Counted from the stretch's first letter, positions 1 through 10,066 are shown. The stretch: 64,000 nucleotides of DNA from Devosia sp. (GCF_024707125.1 NZ_JANQAH010000011.1:62001-126000), one strand, 5' to 3'. Notes: generated from the letters alone by a model not told the origin. Numbers and translations are program-made.

Positions 1-92
1 GCGCGGGCCAGTAATCCTGTCACGACAGTGTCGTCGGCCCTGTGCAGTTATCCGCCCGCCATATGGGCGATATTTCTACAAGGACTTTGGGC

Positions 93-1451
93 ATGACGAA
101 CACCATCACCCGCCGCTTGGCTTTGCAACTCCTCGGCTCCGCCGCAGCCCTGCCCTTTATCGCCTCGGCCCTTCCGGCCGTGGCGCAGGAGGCTGCCGGC
201 CGCATCATCGTCCTGTCCGACCTGCACTCGGCTTATGAGCGCACGGCGGAACTGCTGGCAACTCTCGAAAGCGAAGTCGCCAGCAACCCGGTCCCCCATA
301 TCGTCCTGATCAACGGCGACGTGTTCGAGCTGGGCAATGTGGTTGCCGTGCGTTCGGCCGGCATCATCGACTGGGCCTTCCTCGAAGCCGTCGCTGCCCT
401 CGCCCCGACTGTCCTCAATATCGGCAATCACGAACCCGATCTTGATCCCGACCTCGCCAATGTCATCGCGCAGGCCGAGGAAATCGGCATTACCGTCGTC
501 AGCAACATCACCGACACGCGCACGGGCGAGCTCTATGCCAGTGCGACCACCGACCTGACGCTGGGCGACCTGCCGGTCCGCGTCGTCGGCATCGCCACCG
601 ACAAGCTCAACACCTATCCCAAGGATAGCCGCGAGGCCCTCACCATTCCCGAGCCCGCCGCCTGGGCCACGGAAAACCTCGCCGGTCTCCTCGACGGTGA
701 TGTCCTGCCCATCGTTCTCAGCCATGCCGGCGTTGTCGCCGACCGCGCCATACTGCCGCTCCTCGCCGATGGCACGCTGATCGTCGGCGGCCACGATCAC
801 CTGACCTTCACCCATGACGAAGGCAAGACCCGCTACGTCCATACCGGCTCGTGGAGCAGCACCTATACGGTGGTGTCGGTTGCTGCCGACAAGTCGATGT
901 CGGTCGAGCAGTCCCGTGTGCGCGACGACGTCACGCCCAATGAAGCTCTTGCTGCGCTGATCGCTGAGACCCTCGCCGAGCACCTCACCGAAGAAGAACT
1001 TGCCGCCATCGGCACCAGCCCCGCGGCGATGACGCTGGCCCAGACCGGCCGCTTCGTTGCTGCAAGCATGGCTGCAGCCGGCGAAGGCGATATCGGCTTC
1101 ATTGGCCACACGACGCTGGGCAATGGTCTGCCGCAGGGCGACGTCAGCAAATATGCCTTTGACTCCGTCGTGCGCTTCGATGGCAAGCTGATGGTTGCCG
1201 AAGTCGATGCCAAGACGCTCGCTGAAATCCTCGCCGTGGTGAATCAGGACGAAGCCCAGACGCTGGAACAGCGCACCGGCGACTTCCTCTACGCCGCCCC
1301 GACGGGCCTCCCCACCAAGGACGTCTACCGTCTCGTGACCAATGACTGGTCGGCGACCAACCAGAAATCGTACTTTGGGCGGGAAGATCTGGTTTTCACG
1401 CCGGGTCCGGACGTGGGCCTGAAGGCGCTGGTTGTCGCAGCGCTGAAGTAA
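93..1451 (+). CDS. Exported metallophosphoesterase / 5'-nucleotidase-like protein
   Basis: Predicted periplasmic metal-dependent phosphoesterase of 452 aa. Residues 1-32 form a signal peptide with two arginines (TRRLALQ), a hydrophobic core and an AVAQ cleavage site, so Sec or Tat export is possible. The catalytic metal motifs appear in order: SDLH near 42-45, NGD near 72, GNHE near 108, a SHAG histidine and GGHDH. The last ~130 residues resemble the C-terminal substrate domain of UshA-type 5'-nucleotidases (GDVSKYAFDSVVRFDG). The ATG at 93 is chosen over an upstream ATG at 42 because AGGA precedes it and the signal peptide begins there. The true substrate (nucleotide or another phosphoester) cannot be told from sequence. 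Confidence 0.85.
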   Translation: MTNTITRRLALQLLGSAAALPFIASALPAVAQEAAGRIIVLSDLHSAYERTAELLATLESEVASNPVPHIVLINGDVFELGNVVAVRSAGIIDWAFLEAVAALAPTVLNIGNHEPDLDPDLANVIAQAEEIGITVVSNITDTRTGELYASATTDLTLGDLPVRVVGIATDKLNTYPKDSREALTIPEPAAWATENLAGLLDGDVLPIVLSHAGVVADRAILPLLADGTLIVGGHDHLTFTHDEGKTRYVHTGSWSSTYTVVSVAADKSMSVEQSRVRDDVTPNEALAALIAETLAEHLTEEELAAIGTSPAAMTLAQTGRFVAASMAAAGEGDIGFIGHTTLGNGLPQGDVSKYAFDSVVRFDGKLMVAEVDAKTLAEILAVVNQDEAQTLEQRTGDFLYAAPTGLPTKDVYRLVTNDWSATNQKSYFGREDLVFTPGPDVGLKALVVAALK

Positions 1452-1469
1452 GGTCTTGTGCCCGCCAAC

Positions 1470-1585
1470 ACCCCCTCCCGGCCTCCCCCATCAAGGGGGA
1501 GTTGCAGGGACAGCGATTTTGACTCGATGGTGCCAAACACTCGATGCGACACCTCCCCCTTGATGGGGGAGGATGGGAGGGGGTG
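1470..1585. repeat. Intergenic palindromic repeat, CCTCCCCC family, copy 1
   Basis: Two G/C-rich arms (caccccctcccggcctcccc and its near reverse complement ending ggaggatgggagggggtg) flank a ~50 bp centre. Related copies lie at 10722-10839 and 35420-35526. It sits between two convergent genes and could fold as a large hairpin. No poly-T tract follows, so it is listed as a repeat and not a terminator. Confidence 0.8.
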
Positions 1586-1602
1586 ACGGGAGCCACCAGC
1601 GA

Positions 1603-2204
1603 CTAGGTCGCCTTCCGCCCCACCAAATCCACCACATGCGACCTGCCGACATGGGTCAGCCCCTCGGCCAATTCCCTGTCCTCGTCGCTAAGGTGCAAAA
1701 TCTCGAGCGTCAAAAACTTCTCGGCCAGCAGCGCCTCGGTATAGAGGTTCTCCAAAATCCAGGCCCACCGGTCTTGTACTCAAGCTGCCGCGGACCGTAG
1801 CCCTGCAAGATCAGCAGCCCACCGGGCTTCAGCGTCTCGATCATGCCGGCGAAAATTTCGTCGCGCAGCTCGGGCCCGGCAAACTGGAAGAAAATCCCCG
1901 CCACGACATCGAAGCGGTCCTTCGGCCAGTCATAGTCGGAAATGTCGAGCAATTGCGTCTTGAGCGGCACGCCGCGCTTCGCAGCGAGCTTTTTTGCCTT
2001 ATCGAGTCCGACCGGCGAGGCATCCATCGAGACAACGTCGAGGCCCTGTTCCGCGAGCCAGACGCCATTACGACCCTCGCCATCGGCAATCGCCAGGGCC
2101 TTGCCGGACGGGGGCAGCAGATGACTCTGTGCGGCGAGAAAAGCGTTGGGCGCTTCGCCGAAAACATATTCGTCACGGCTATAGCGATCGTCCCAGAAGC
2201 TCAT
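1603..2204 (-). pseudogene. Class I SAM-dependent methyltransferase, frameshifted near the 3' end
   Basis: Small cytosolic methyltransferase of the TehB-like type. It begins MSFWDDRYSRDEYVFG, has the SAM-binding segment ALAIADGEGRNGVWLAEQG, the acidic residue in SMDAS, and the LKPGGLLILQGYGP strand. As read, the frame runs to a stop at 1710 (164 aa) and ends in an implausible arginine/tryptophan tail. Moving one base back near 1759-1762 gives ILENLYTEALLAEKFL and continues to GRKAT with a TAG at 1603-1605, about 200 aa, the usual family length. One base is therefore missing in this sequence, by mutation or sequencing error. Its ATG overlaps the tamB stop (ATGA), so it is the last gene of the tamA-tamB unit. 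The methyl acceptor is unknown. Confidence 0.8.
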
Positions 2205-5200
2205 CAGTAGTCCTGTTCGAAGAACACGCCCACGCTTGAGTCACCATTCTGCCCGGCAGTGCCGCGCACCACAAGGTCATTGGTAACATCGAGGTTGATC
2301 GTCACCTTGGACTGGCCGTTCGCGCCGGCAGTGACCCCAAGATAGATATTGTCTTGCAGGTAAGTGCCGGCCTGCACGCCCACATTGCCCTCGGAGTCGG
2401 TAACGACATCGAGATCGGCAAGACCAGCCGCCCCACGCAGGCCATCGACGAGACCGCCACCACCGCCGCCGACAAGTTCGGCGGCTGCGCCAGCAAGCTG
2501 CGCCAATTGCAGCGGCGTCAATTCGCCCATGGAGCGCTTGAAGATCAGGCGGCTCAACACTTCGTCCTGTGGCAGGGTCGGGTTGGAGGTAAACGTCACT
2601 TCGGGCGCCGAAGCACGGCCGGAAATGGTGACGAACACCGTGATCCCGTCGCCCTCGGTCCGTGCCACGAAATAGAGCTGCGGATCGAGATCACCGAGCA
2701 TGGTGACAGTGCCTGTCTCGAAATCGAGACGTTGGCCGAGCACCGACAGGCGACCGCGATTGAGCGAGAAGGCGCCGACAGGCTGGATATTGTTGAGCGG
2801 CCCGGCAAGGCGCACCGAGCCACCGACTTCGGCATCGAGGCCTCGGCCGCGAATAAAAATCTGGTTGGGCGCATTGACGGTGACGTCGAGCAGGAGGCCC
2901 GACGAGCGGGTCTGCGGCACAGGAGCGCCAGCGGCATCGATGCGCGCACGCTGCAGCGTCTGCTTCACCGCGGGTGGTGTTGCCACATGGGTGACATCGA
3001 TGAGCGGCGTACCGCCACCAAAGCCTTCCGGCACGGTGATATTGGCGTTCTCGATATTGAGCGTGCCGGCAAGCAGCGGCGTGCCGGTAATATTGCCGGT
3101 CAGCGTCAGGCCACCCGAAACCGTGGCGAGGAAGATTTCGCCATCCGAATAGCGGGCCGAATTGAGCGCGACGCTCAGGTCCGCCGGGAATTGGCCGGAG
3201 AGGCCAACCGTGCCCGAGGCGGAAACGCTGCCGCCGGTCGCAAGATTAGCCGTGAGGCTTTCGATGCGCGCCGAGGTGCCGGCGAGCGTCGCCCGGCCGG
3301 CAATGTCGGTGAGGCGCAGATTAAGTTCAGGATCGACATAGCCGGCACCATTGACCGACACCGAACCACCGAATTGCGGCGCAGCGATGCTGCCCGAAAC
3401 ATCGGCATTGAAATTGGCCGTGCCGGAAAGCTGGCCGCCACGATCGATGAGGAAGCGATTGGCTAGGGCCAGCGGCGCCGAGCCCGTCAGCGTGACGGCA
3501 AGCCCGCCACCCAACAGCGGCACGCGGCCGGAGCCGGTGACATTGAGGCCACCCGCGCCATTGGCGGCGAGGCGCTCGATGGCGACACTATTGCCGGCAT
3601 AGCTACCGGCGACAGTGGCGCTGATCGGGGCAATGCCGAAGGACTGGATCGCTGCGGCATTGATGCCGCTGCCGCGCGCATCGAACCGCACCTGTGGATT
3701 GGAGGCGGAACCTGACACGACCGCCGTGCCGTCGAGCGTACCGGCAAGCCCGAGGCTGGGCACAATGGTATTGGCGATAGACAAAGGCAGGGAGGCGATA
3801 TTGACGTTGAGCGCCAGCGTCTCGCCGGCCGTGCCCGAAGCCGTGATGCTGCCCGAGCCGACATCGAAACGCAGGGCGTCGAGCGCCACACTATTACCCT
3901 GCACCAGCAAGGTGGTGGGATTGGCAAGACGAGCGGCAATGCTGCCCTGGGCGAGATTGGCCCGATCGAGCGATACGCGATAGCCGCCCTCGACCGGCGC
4001 AAGGCCACCGGCGACATCGACATTGGTGCCAGTGGCGAGGGCCGCCTGGGCATCAAAGCTCGTCGTATCGCCGCTCTGGCTGGCGCGTGCATTGAGCGTA
4101 TTCACCGTAGTGCCGGCGGCAACGACGTTGCTGGCCGTGACCGTGCCGTTGAGCGCGGGAACGCCGAAGAGATCGACAGCCGTGGCGCTGATTTCGGCGC
4201 GGCCAACTGCAATGTCGTTGACCTTCAGGTTCGTCGCGTTTGCGGTCAGCCCCGCCTGCTGCACGCCATCGACCGGCGACAGGGCCAGCGCGGCGTTGAT
4301 GCTGCCCGAGGCTTCGGTGAGGAGCAGGGCTGCTGCCAGCGACACATCGGACGCGGTGACATCGAGGCGGCCATTCAGCAATTGCGTATCGACCGCGCGG
4401 CTCACCGAACCGAAAACGCGCGTGCCAGCGATTTCGAAATCGAGATTATTGAGCGCCTGCTGCGCCGTGTCGGAGACGACTTGCGAAGCGAGCGTCGCCC
4501 GATGACCATCGAGCATGGCTTCGCCGCTGATGCGGCCGGTCAGATTGCCTTGGAGCAGCGAGAGATCGAGGCCGACCTTCGCATCGCGCAGGTTGCGGCC
4601 GACGAGATTGCCATTGGCAACGGTTGCATCGAGCAGGAGAGCGACCGGCGCTTCGGCCGATGCCGATTTTGCCGTGCCGCGCACGACAAGGGCGCCGGAG
4701 GCCTGGTCGGTGAGGAGGCCCAGATCGGAGAGATCGAGCCCAATGGCGAAATTGGCTTCGCTGGTGCCATAGACGCCATCGGCGGTGAACTGCACCTGCG
4801 GATTGGTGACCGAGAAATCATCCGCGACGATACCGGCTTCGGTGCGAGCAAGACGCCCGGACAGGGCCACATTGCCGGCCAGCAGCTTGTCGGCGGTTTC
4901 ATCGTCGATGGTCAGGTTATTGCCCGAGCCTTCAAAGGTCAGGTCGAACCCGCCGCCGACAAAGGCAACCGAGCCTTCGGCATCGAGCGATAGGCCGCCT
5001 GTAAGCTCGCGGCCGGCAAGACCGGAGAACGGCGCAATGCTGTCAGTCTGGACGCCAATGCGCCCGCGGAAAGCACCACCATCGATGACACCCGACAGAC
5101 CCGCAGTCAGCGCTTCGCCGACAACGCGCAACTGTGCCAGTTCGATCGGCTGGCCGGCGTTCCAGAGCCCGGCAATGCCGAGACCGACGCTATCGCCAAG

Positions 5201-6532
5201 CGCGGCCTCCACCGCCTCGTCGCCGGCAATGCCCGAGAGAGTACCATCACCATTGAAGGTGATCATGCGTGTGGCAGGATCAGAGAGATTGCTGGCAACG
5301 CCATTGATGGCGAGGCCAACACGATCGGCCGAGAAATCGCCAGTGATCAGCTTGTCGATGCCGAGATCGGCGCTCCAATCGTCCGAACCATCGCGTCCGA
5401 AATCGATCGTGAGCTGCGCCGCCTGCACCTGCGGTGCGCCCGATGCGGGCAGGAGGACAAGGCCACCGGCCGGATCGGCGATGGAAGCCTTGAGGTCGAG
5501 GCGCGAGAGGAAATTGTCGACCGTGGTGCTGGCATTGGCCTGCAGCGCAAGCTGGCCGCCAGTCAGCGACAGATCGTTGATGTCGATACCGCCGGCGCTG
5601 CGCACCAGTGCATTGAGCGAGAGCCGCGTGTCGTCACCGAAGAAGGGGCGATATTGCTCGGCCATGAGCATGGAAAGCGGACCGCCGAGATCGGCATCCA
5701 CGGCAAAGCCTTCGGCCGTCTGATTGATGGTCGAAACGCCGGCAAGCGCCGTCTGGCCATTGGCGAGCAGCGTCAGGTCGGCGCGAAGGTCCGCGACCGG
5801 CCCCTGCCCCGCCAGCGTCAACTGCATGGCCGGCCGCCCCTCGATATTGAGGAGATTGGCCAGCACGCCATTTTCCGGCTCGTTGAGATCGAGTTTCAGA
5901 TCGATCTCGTTGGTGTCGCGCACATAGGACAGATCGAGATTGAGCGTCCCGCCCGGCCCATCGAGGCGCACGATATCGAGCGCCGTGTTCAGATTGCCTC
6001 CTTCGAGCGCCAGATTGCCGGCGAGCGAAATTTCCGAGCCAAGGCCGAACACGCCGTCCCCGAAAGTGACGCGCGGCACCGACAGTTCGCCGATATTGAT
6101 GGCCACCGGGAATTCCGGCACCGAAAAGCTGCCCGCTTCCGGCGGCGGCAGGTCGACGCTCTCGGCCGGAACCGCGTTGCGGATATAGTCGATCGACTCG
6201 GCCTTGAGCGAATTGACCTGCAACCGGCCGGTAAAGAGCGCAGCCTGGCTCCAGTTGAGGCTCGCATTATTGACACGCAGCCACACGCCTTGCTGGTCGG
6301 CAATGGTGATCTCGCGGATCGACACATCCGAGCCAAGTGCGCCATCGATATTGGAGAGACGAATCTGGCGCTCGGGCGTCGAAAGCTGCCCTTCGACGAA
6401 GCCGGTCAACCAATCCTTCTGCGCGTCATCGGAATTGTCCTGCGCAAACAGCGCCACGGGCACGCCGATCAGCGGCACGAGGACGAGCGAAGCCAGGGCA
6501 ACGCGGCGGTATTTTTTCACAATCGGCATCAT
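2204..6532 (-). CDS. tamB: TamB, inner-membrane subunit of the translocation and assembly module
   Basis: Very large 1442-aa AsmA-like protein. An N-terminal signal anchor (about residues 8-30, VALASLVLVPLIGVPVALFA) is followed by more than 1000 residues of alternating short beta strands rich in G, A, L, N and D. This fits the lipid-transporting beta-taco of TamB. The C-terminal ~400 residues are the DUF490/TamB domain, with the LDFETGTVTMLGDLDPQLYF stretch, and the protein ends GVFFEQDY. It spans the periplasm and works with the Omp85 protein TamA in outer-membrane assembly and phospholipid movement. Its start ATG overlaps the tamA stop by one base, so the two are translationally coupled. 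Confidence 0.93.
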   Translation of the reverse strand: MMPIVKKYRRVALASLVLVPLIGVPVALFAQDNSDDAQKDWLTGFVEGQLSTPERQIRLSNIDGALGSDVSIREITIADQQGVWLRVNNASLNWSQAALFTGRLQVNSLKAESIDYIRNAVPAESVDLPPPEAGSFSVPEFPVAINIGELSVPRVTFGDGVFGLGSEISLAGNLALEGGNLNTALDIVRLDGPGGTLNLDLSYVRDTNEIDLKLDLNEPENGVLANLLNIEGRPAMQLTLAGQGPVADLRADLTLLANGQTALAGVSTINQTAEGFAVDADLGGPLSMLMAEQYRPFFGDDTRLSLNALVRSAGGIDINDLSLTGGQLALQANASTTVDNFLSRLDLKASIADPAGGLVLLPASGAPQVQAAQLTIDFGRDGSDDWSADLGIDKLITGDFSADRVGLAINGVASNLSDPATRMITFNGDGTLSGIAGDEAVEAALGDSVGLGIAGLWNAGQPIELAQLRVVGEALTAGLSGVIDGGAFRGRIGVQTDSIAPFSGLAGRELTGGLSLDAEGSVAFVGGGFDLTFEGSGNNLTIDDETADKLLAGNVALSGRLARTEAGIVADDFSVTNPQVQFTADGVYGTSEANFAIGLDLSDLGLLTDQASGALVVRGTAKSASAEAPVALLLDATVANGNLVGRNLRDAKVGLDLSLLQGNLTGRISGEAMLDGHRATLASQVVSDTAQQALNNLDFEIAGTRVFGSVSRAVDTQLLNGRLDVTASDVSLAAALLLTEASGSINAALALSPVDGVQQAGLTANATNLKVNDIAVGRAEISATAVDLFGVPALNGTVTASNVVAAGTTVNTLNARASQSGDTTSFDAQAALATGTNVDVAGGLAPVEGGYRVSLDRANLAQGSIAARLANPTTLLVQGNSVALDALRFDVGSGSITASGTAGETLALNVNIASLPLSIANTIVPSLGLAGTLDGTAVVSGSASNPQVRFDARGSGINAAAIQSFGIAPISATVAGSYAGNSVAIERLAANGAGGLNVTGSGRVPLLGGGLAVTLTGSAPLALANRFLIDRGGQLSGTANFNADVSGSIAAPQFGGSVSVNGAGYVDPELNLRLTDIAGRATLAGTSARIESLTANLATGGSVSASGTVGLSGQFPADLSVALNSARYSDGEIFLATVSGGLTLTGNITGTPLLAGTLNIENANITVPEGFGGGTPLIDVTHVATPPAVKQTLQRARIDAAGAPVPQTRSSGLLLDVTVNAPNQIFIRGRGLDAEVGGSVRLAGPLNNIQPVGAFSLNRGRLSVLGQRLDFETGTVTMLGDLDPQLYFVARTEGDGITVFVTISGRASAPEVTFTSNPTLPQDEVLSRLIFKRSMGELTPLQLAQLAGAAAELVGGGGGGLVDGLRGAAGLADLDVVTDSEGNVGVQAGTYLQDNIYLGVTAGANGQSKVTINLDVTNDLVVRGTAGQNGDSSVGVFFEQDY

Positions 6533-8400
6533 CAGAAAGCCTGCCCGATGCCGACATAGATTGCATAGTCTGGATCGCCAGCCCGCTTGTTGAGCGGAAT
6601 GGCCACATCGAGCCGCAGCGGGCCAAGACCGGTGTAATAGCGCACGCCAGCGCCAACCCCGAGACGGAGTTCATCAAGGCTCGGGAAGGTGTCCGCCGCG
6701 ACATAGCCGCCATCGACGAAGCCGACGACGCCGATATCCTGGGTCACCTTGGCCCGCGCTTCGAGCGAGGCTTCGAGCAGATATCGCCCGCCGGTCACGC
6801 CGCCCTTGCCATCGTCGACGCCGATGGATTTGACCGCATAGCCGCGCACCGAGCCGCCGCCACCAGCAAAGAACAGCTTGTCCGGCGCGATTTCATTGAG
6901 TGCTGGGCCCAGCAGCGCGCCAGCCTTGACGCGGCCGGCCAGCACGAACTGGTCATCCTCGGAGAAGCCGAAATAGGTGCGGGCTTCGGCGGTGAGCCGC
7001 AGGCCCATCTTGTCGAACGAAAAGTCGTAATAAGGCTCGGCATTGCCCGAGAGATACCAACCCTCGGTTGGATCGACCGTGCTGTCGCGTCCGTCGAAGG
7101 TCGCGCCGGCATAGACGCCGAGGGTCGAGAAGTCGCGGGTACCGAACACGTCGTCGAAGCGCGCGCGTTCATAGACCACGCCGCCTTCGGCCGTCAGTTC
7201 GTCGGAGAAATAGTGCGTCAGGCCCAGACGGGCCTGTGCCGAGGTTTCCGTATAGGTCGGATAGATCGTGCGCTCGGCCGCGATGGCGGCGACAAGATCC
7301 GTATCGGGGGTAAGAAAACCCGGCTTGGTGAAGGTGCCGCCAAACATGTAGTCGAACTGGGCGGTATCGATGGGCCAAGCAATGCTGGCAACGCGCGCAT
7401 CGAGCCGCAGCCTTTCGGCCTGGCCGAAGAGATTGCGCCAGAGATGGAAGCCTTCGACGCCCAGACCATCGACGGTGGAATAGGTCGCGCCCGCGCCAAA
7501 GCGACGGCCCGGCAATTCTTCGACCAGCAGCTCGTAGGGCAGCAGGCCATCGGGCGAAATATCCTGCGCCGCCTGGAAACGCGCCGCCCGGAACACTTCG
7601 AGACGGTCCAGACGCTTTTGTGCGCGTGTCAGGTCGTCGGGGTCATATTCCTGACCCACCGCAAGCCCGGTCTGCTGGCGCACGAATTCCGGGTTCATGT
7701 TCTGGGTGCCGGTCACGGTGATATCGCCAAAGGCGGCAAGGCGGCCCGGATTGACCGTGATGGTCACATCGACGGTGTTGTTGGCATGATTGGCGACGAC
7801 ATCGCGGCCGGTGATCTCAGCCTTGGCATAGCCCTGCTGCTGCCAGGCCTGCACCGCAAGCTGCTCCGCTGCGAGGATCACCGAAGAGCGCGCCACCTGC
7901 CCGGCACCAAAGCCGCGCAGCACCGGCAGGTCAACCTGATCATCGGGATCGCTGGTTGCGGGCGCCTGGTTGGCGATGTTGACGCTATTGAAGGTAAAGA
8001 GCGGGCCGGGATCGACCGAGACGGTTACATCGACCGGATTTGGCAGCCGCGCATCGGGCGCCAGCTTGGAGGCTTCTACGCCGCCGATGAGGATGCTGAT
8101 GGCGGCGCCGTAATGGCCTTCATTGTAGAGAGCAGCGATGATGCGCCTGTAGTCGCCGCGTGCCTTGGCAAGGAGCCCAGCAACGCCGGAAGCCGGCTCA
8201 CCCTGATCAGCCACGAGCGAGGAAGCATTGCGCGCCGCATTTTCGACGGCGCCGGTCTGAGTCGAGGAAAACGTGACGACATAGTTCTGCGGATCAATGA
8301 TCACCGCTTCCTGAGTCTCGTCCTCGAAAAACTTGAAGCCGAACAGTTCAAAACCATGCGCAGGGGCCGCCACAGCCAGAGAGGCCGCGGCGATACACAA
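6532..8400 (-). CDS. tamA: TamA, Omp85-family outer-membrane protein
   Basis: About 622 aa. A short signal-like segment ending AAPAHG is followed by POTRA domains; the last is clear (GRLAAFGDITVTGTQNMNPE, then RLDRLEVFRAARF). A 16-strand barrel follows, with the Omp85 motif GGGGSVRGY and a terminal phenylalanine (VGIGQAF). It partners with TamB encoded immediately downstream. The start is uncertain. The TTG at 8400 would give a signal peptide without a basic region. The open frame continues upstream to a stop at 8455-8457 (SLQSARWVSSIGAL...) but contains no ATG or GTG. Function is firm, the start is not. Confidence 0.9.
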   Translation of the reverse strand: MCIAAASLAVAAPAHGFELFGFKFFEDETQEAVIIDPQNYVVTFSSTQTGAVENAARNASSLVADQGEPASGVAGLLAKARGDYRRIIAALYNEGHYGAAISILIGGVEASKLAPDARLPNPVDVTVSVDPGPLFTFNSVNIANQAPATSDPDDQVDLPVLRGFGAGQVARSSVILAAEQLAVQAWQQQGYAKAEITGRDVVANHANNTVDVTITVNPGRLAAFGDITVTGTQNMNPEFVRQQTGLAVGQEYDPDDLTRAQKRLDRLEVFRAARFQAAQDISPDGLLPYELLVEELPGRRFGAGATYSTVDGLGVEGFHLWRNLFGQAERLRLDARVASIAWPIDTAQFDYMFGGTFTKPGFLTPDTDLVAAIAAERTIYPTYTETSAQARLGLTHYFSDELTAEGGVVYERARFDDVFGTRDFSTLGVYAGATFDGRDSTVDPTEGWYLSGNAEPYYDFSFDKMGLRLTAEARTYFGFSEDDQFVLAGRVKAGALLGPALNEIAPDKLFFAGGGGSVRGYAVKSIGVDDGKGGVTGGRYLLEASLEARAKVTQDIGVVGFVDGGYVAADTFPSLDELRLGVGAGVRYYTGLGPLRLDVAIPLNKRAGDPDYAIYVGIGQAF

Positions 8401-8670
8401 GGCGCCAATACTCGATACCCAACGCGCGCTTTGCAGTGAACCAGTTCCCGACCGTTACGCTTCAACCAATAGGTCAAAGCTGAGAATAGCTTGGCGCACG
8501 GAAAGATTGGGTTAACCCTCCCCCGCCTGCCCAAAGGGCGTCCTCTTCATGGCGAGTTTAGGGCCAGCCTGCCGCAAAGGGCAAGCTAGAGGCCGGAACG
8601 TGATGGTTTTGAAAAAGAATACGTGGCCGATAGGCAACGGTTTTTGGAGGCTGGTGTCCCACCACAAACT

Positions 8671-8747
8671 CGGCGTCATCCCCGCGAAAGCGGGGATCTC
8701 TGTTTTGCGCACAAGCAGGGATTCCCGCTTTCGCGGGAATGACGCCG
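8671..8747. repeat. REP-type palindrome (cgtcat..cccgcgaaagcggg family), copy 1
   Basis: Two copies of the cccgcgaaagcggg hairpin in inverted orientation, framed by cggcgtcat and atgacgccg. It lies in the 364-bp gap between tamA and macB. The rest of that gap (8401-8670 and 8748-8764) holds no supportable gene. Other copies are at 13773, 16069, 25912, 42607 and, degenerate, 55690. Confidence 0.9.
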
Positions 8748-8764
8748 TGGAGGAGGAAGGTAAC

Positions 8765-10066
8765 CTACTCCCGCGCCAGCGCCTCCACCGGATCAAGCCG
8801 TGACGCCGATCGCGCCGGCATAAAGCCAAACACAATCCCGATCAGACTCGCCGAGACAATCGCCAGCACGATCGATTCCGTCGAATAGACCAGCCTTGCC
8901 CCCGACACGAGCACCGACAATCCCTGCCCCAGCGCGAAGCTCAAGCCCACACCGGCCGCCCCGCCGACAAAGCAGACCAGCACCGCCTCGATGAGGAACT
9001 GGCGCAAGATATCGCCCCGCCGCGCACCGACCGCCATGCGAATACCAATCTCCTTGGTCCGCTCGCTGACCGAGACAAGCATGATGTTCATCACCCCAAT
9101 GCCGCCCACCACCAGCGAGATCACCGCAATGGTCGAGATGAGCAGCGTCATGGTCTGCGAAGTCGACTGGATGGTCGTGCGGATCGTGTCGGTATTTTGC
9201 AGGAAAAAGTCCTGCGTCCCGCCATGGAGCCGCGTCAGCAGCTCGGTGATCTCGGCTTCGGCCGTAGCCATGTCGTAGTCGTCGGAAATGCGCACCGCGA
9301 CCGAACTCAGGTAGGACTGCCCCAGAATTCGATCCATCACCGCGGTATAGGGCATGTAGACATTGGCCGAATTGCCACCCGGCCCGAAGCCGGATTGATT
9401 GGCGACGACTCCGATGACCCGCACCGGCACCTTGCCCAGCATGATCACCTGCCCGATCGGGTCTTCGCCATTGGTAAAAATGGCATCGACAGCATTCTGA
9501 TCAAGCACCGCCTCCTGCGCCCGCGTCGTCACGCTGGTCTCGGTAAAACCCGAGCCCGACGAAAAGCTGCGGCCATTGACCTGGAAATAGTCCTCGCCCA
9601 CGCCGGTGATCGACGCGCTCGACGCCGTATTGCGATAGCGCACCGTCGCCTGGCTCGATACCTGCGGCGAAACACTATCCGCGTAAGGCTGGCCCGCCAG
9701 CGCATCGGCATCCGTGGGTTTGAGCGTCCGCACCCTGCCCGAGCGCATGTCGCCAAAGCCTGAGCCGGGATAGACGTTGATCGTATTGGTGCCGATCGAC
9801 GAAATGTTTTCGAGCACGCTCTGCTGGCTACCCTGCCCCAGGGCCACCACGGCCACCACCGAGGCAATGCCGATGATAATGCCGAGCATGGTCAGGAAGG
9901 TGCGCAGCTTGTGCGCCCCCATGGCCTGCAGCGCCATGGCGAGTGCCTCGCCAAAACTGTCGAGCCCCAGGCGCCAGCCTGGCTTGCGCCGCACCTTTTT
10001 CGCCCCGATTGGCAGCCGTATCGCGTTCGCCGATATAGCGATCATCGATGATCGACCCATCGGCAA
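8765..10066 (-). CDS. macB: MacB-type ABC exporter, permease half (separated from its ATPase by a frameshift)
   Basis: This frame encodes the membrane and periplasmic part of a MacB-like protein. It has a first transmembrane helix ([20 protein letters not shown]), a ~230-residue periplasmic domain starting [17 protein letters not shown], three more helices, and the conserved [20 protein letters not shown] and [11 protein letters not shown] segments. It ends [11 protein letters not shown] exactly as fused MacB proteins do. In MacB the ATPase precedes this region in the same polypeptide; here it is one base out of frame, with the break near 10005-10015. The first ~15 residues ([12 protein letters not shown]) are likely out-of-frame sequence. 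With MacA upstream it should form a tripartite or MacAB-like efflux pump; its substrate is not predictable. Confidence 0.85.
   Translation of the reverse strand: MPMGRSSMIAISANAIRLPIGAKKVRRKPGWRLGLDSFGEALAMALQAMGAHKLRTFLTMLGIIIGIASVVAVVALGQGSQQSVLENISSIGTNTINVYPGSGFGDMRSGRVRTLKPTDADALAGQPYADSVSPQVSSQATVRYRNTASSASITGVGEDYFQVNGRSFSSGSGFTETSVTTRAQEAVLDQNAVDAIFTNGEDPIGQVIMLGKVPVRVIGVVANQSGFGPGGNSANVYMPYTAVMDRILGQSYLSSVAVRISDDYDMATAEAEITELLTRLHGGTQDFFLQNTDTIRTTIQSTSQTMTLLISTIAVISLVVGGIGVMNIMLVSVSERTKEIGIRMAVGARRGDILRQFLIEAVLVCFVGGAAGVGLSFALGQGLSVLVSGARLVYSTESIVLAIVSASLIGIVFGFMPARSASRLDPVEALARE

Noticed and set aside
1470..1585. Rho-independent terminator after the metallophosphoesterase gene
   Set aside because: The arms pair strongly, but no T-tract follows on either strand, and the same sequence recurs in non-terminator positions.
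2354..3466. 370-codon + strand frame opposite tamB, with other shadows along tamB
   Set aside because: Composition (Arg, Ala, Gly, Asp-rich) and lack of any motif; tamB is continuous on the other strand.
6337..8439. 700-codon open frame on the + strand opposite tamA
   Set aside because: It is a high-GC shadow: its product is Arg/Gly/His-rich with no domain, while the - strand encodes a complete Omp85 protein.
10000..10020. Programmed ribosomal frameshift to make MacB
   Set aside because: The shift needed is +1, whereas an A-run slippery site would favour -1. No stop codon or stimulatory signal is placed to force it, and similar indels occur in two nearby genes.
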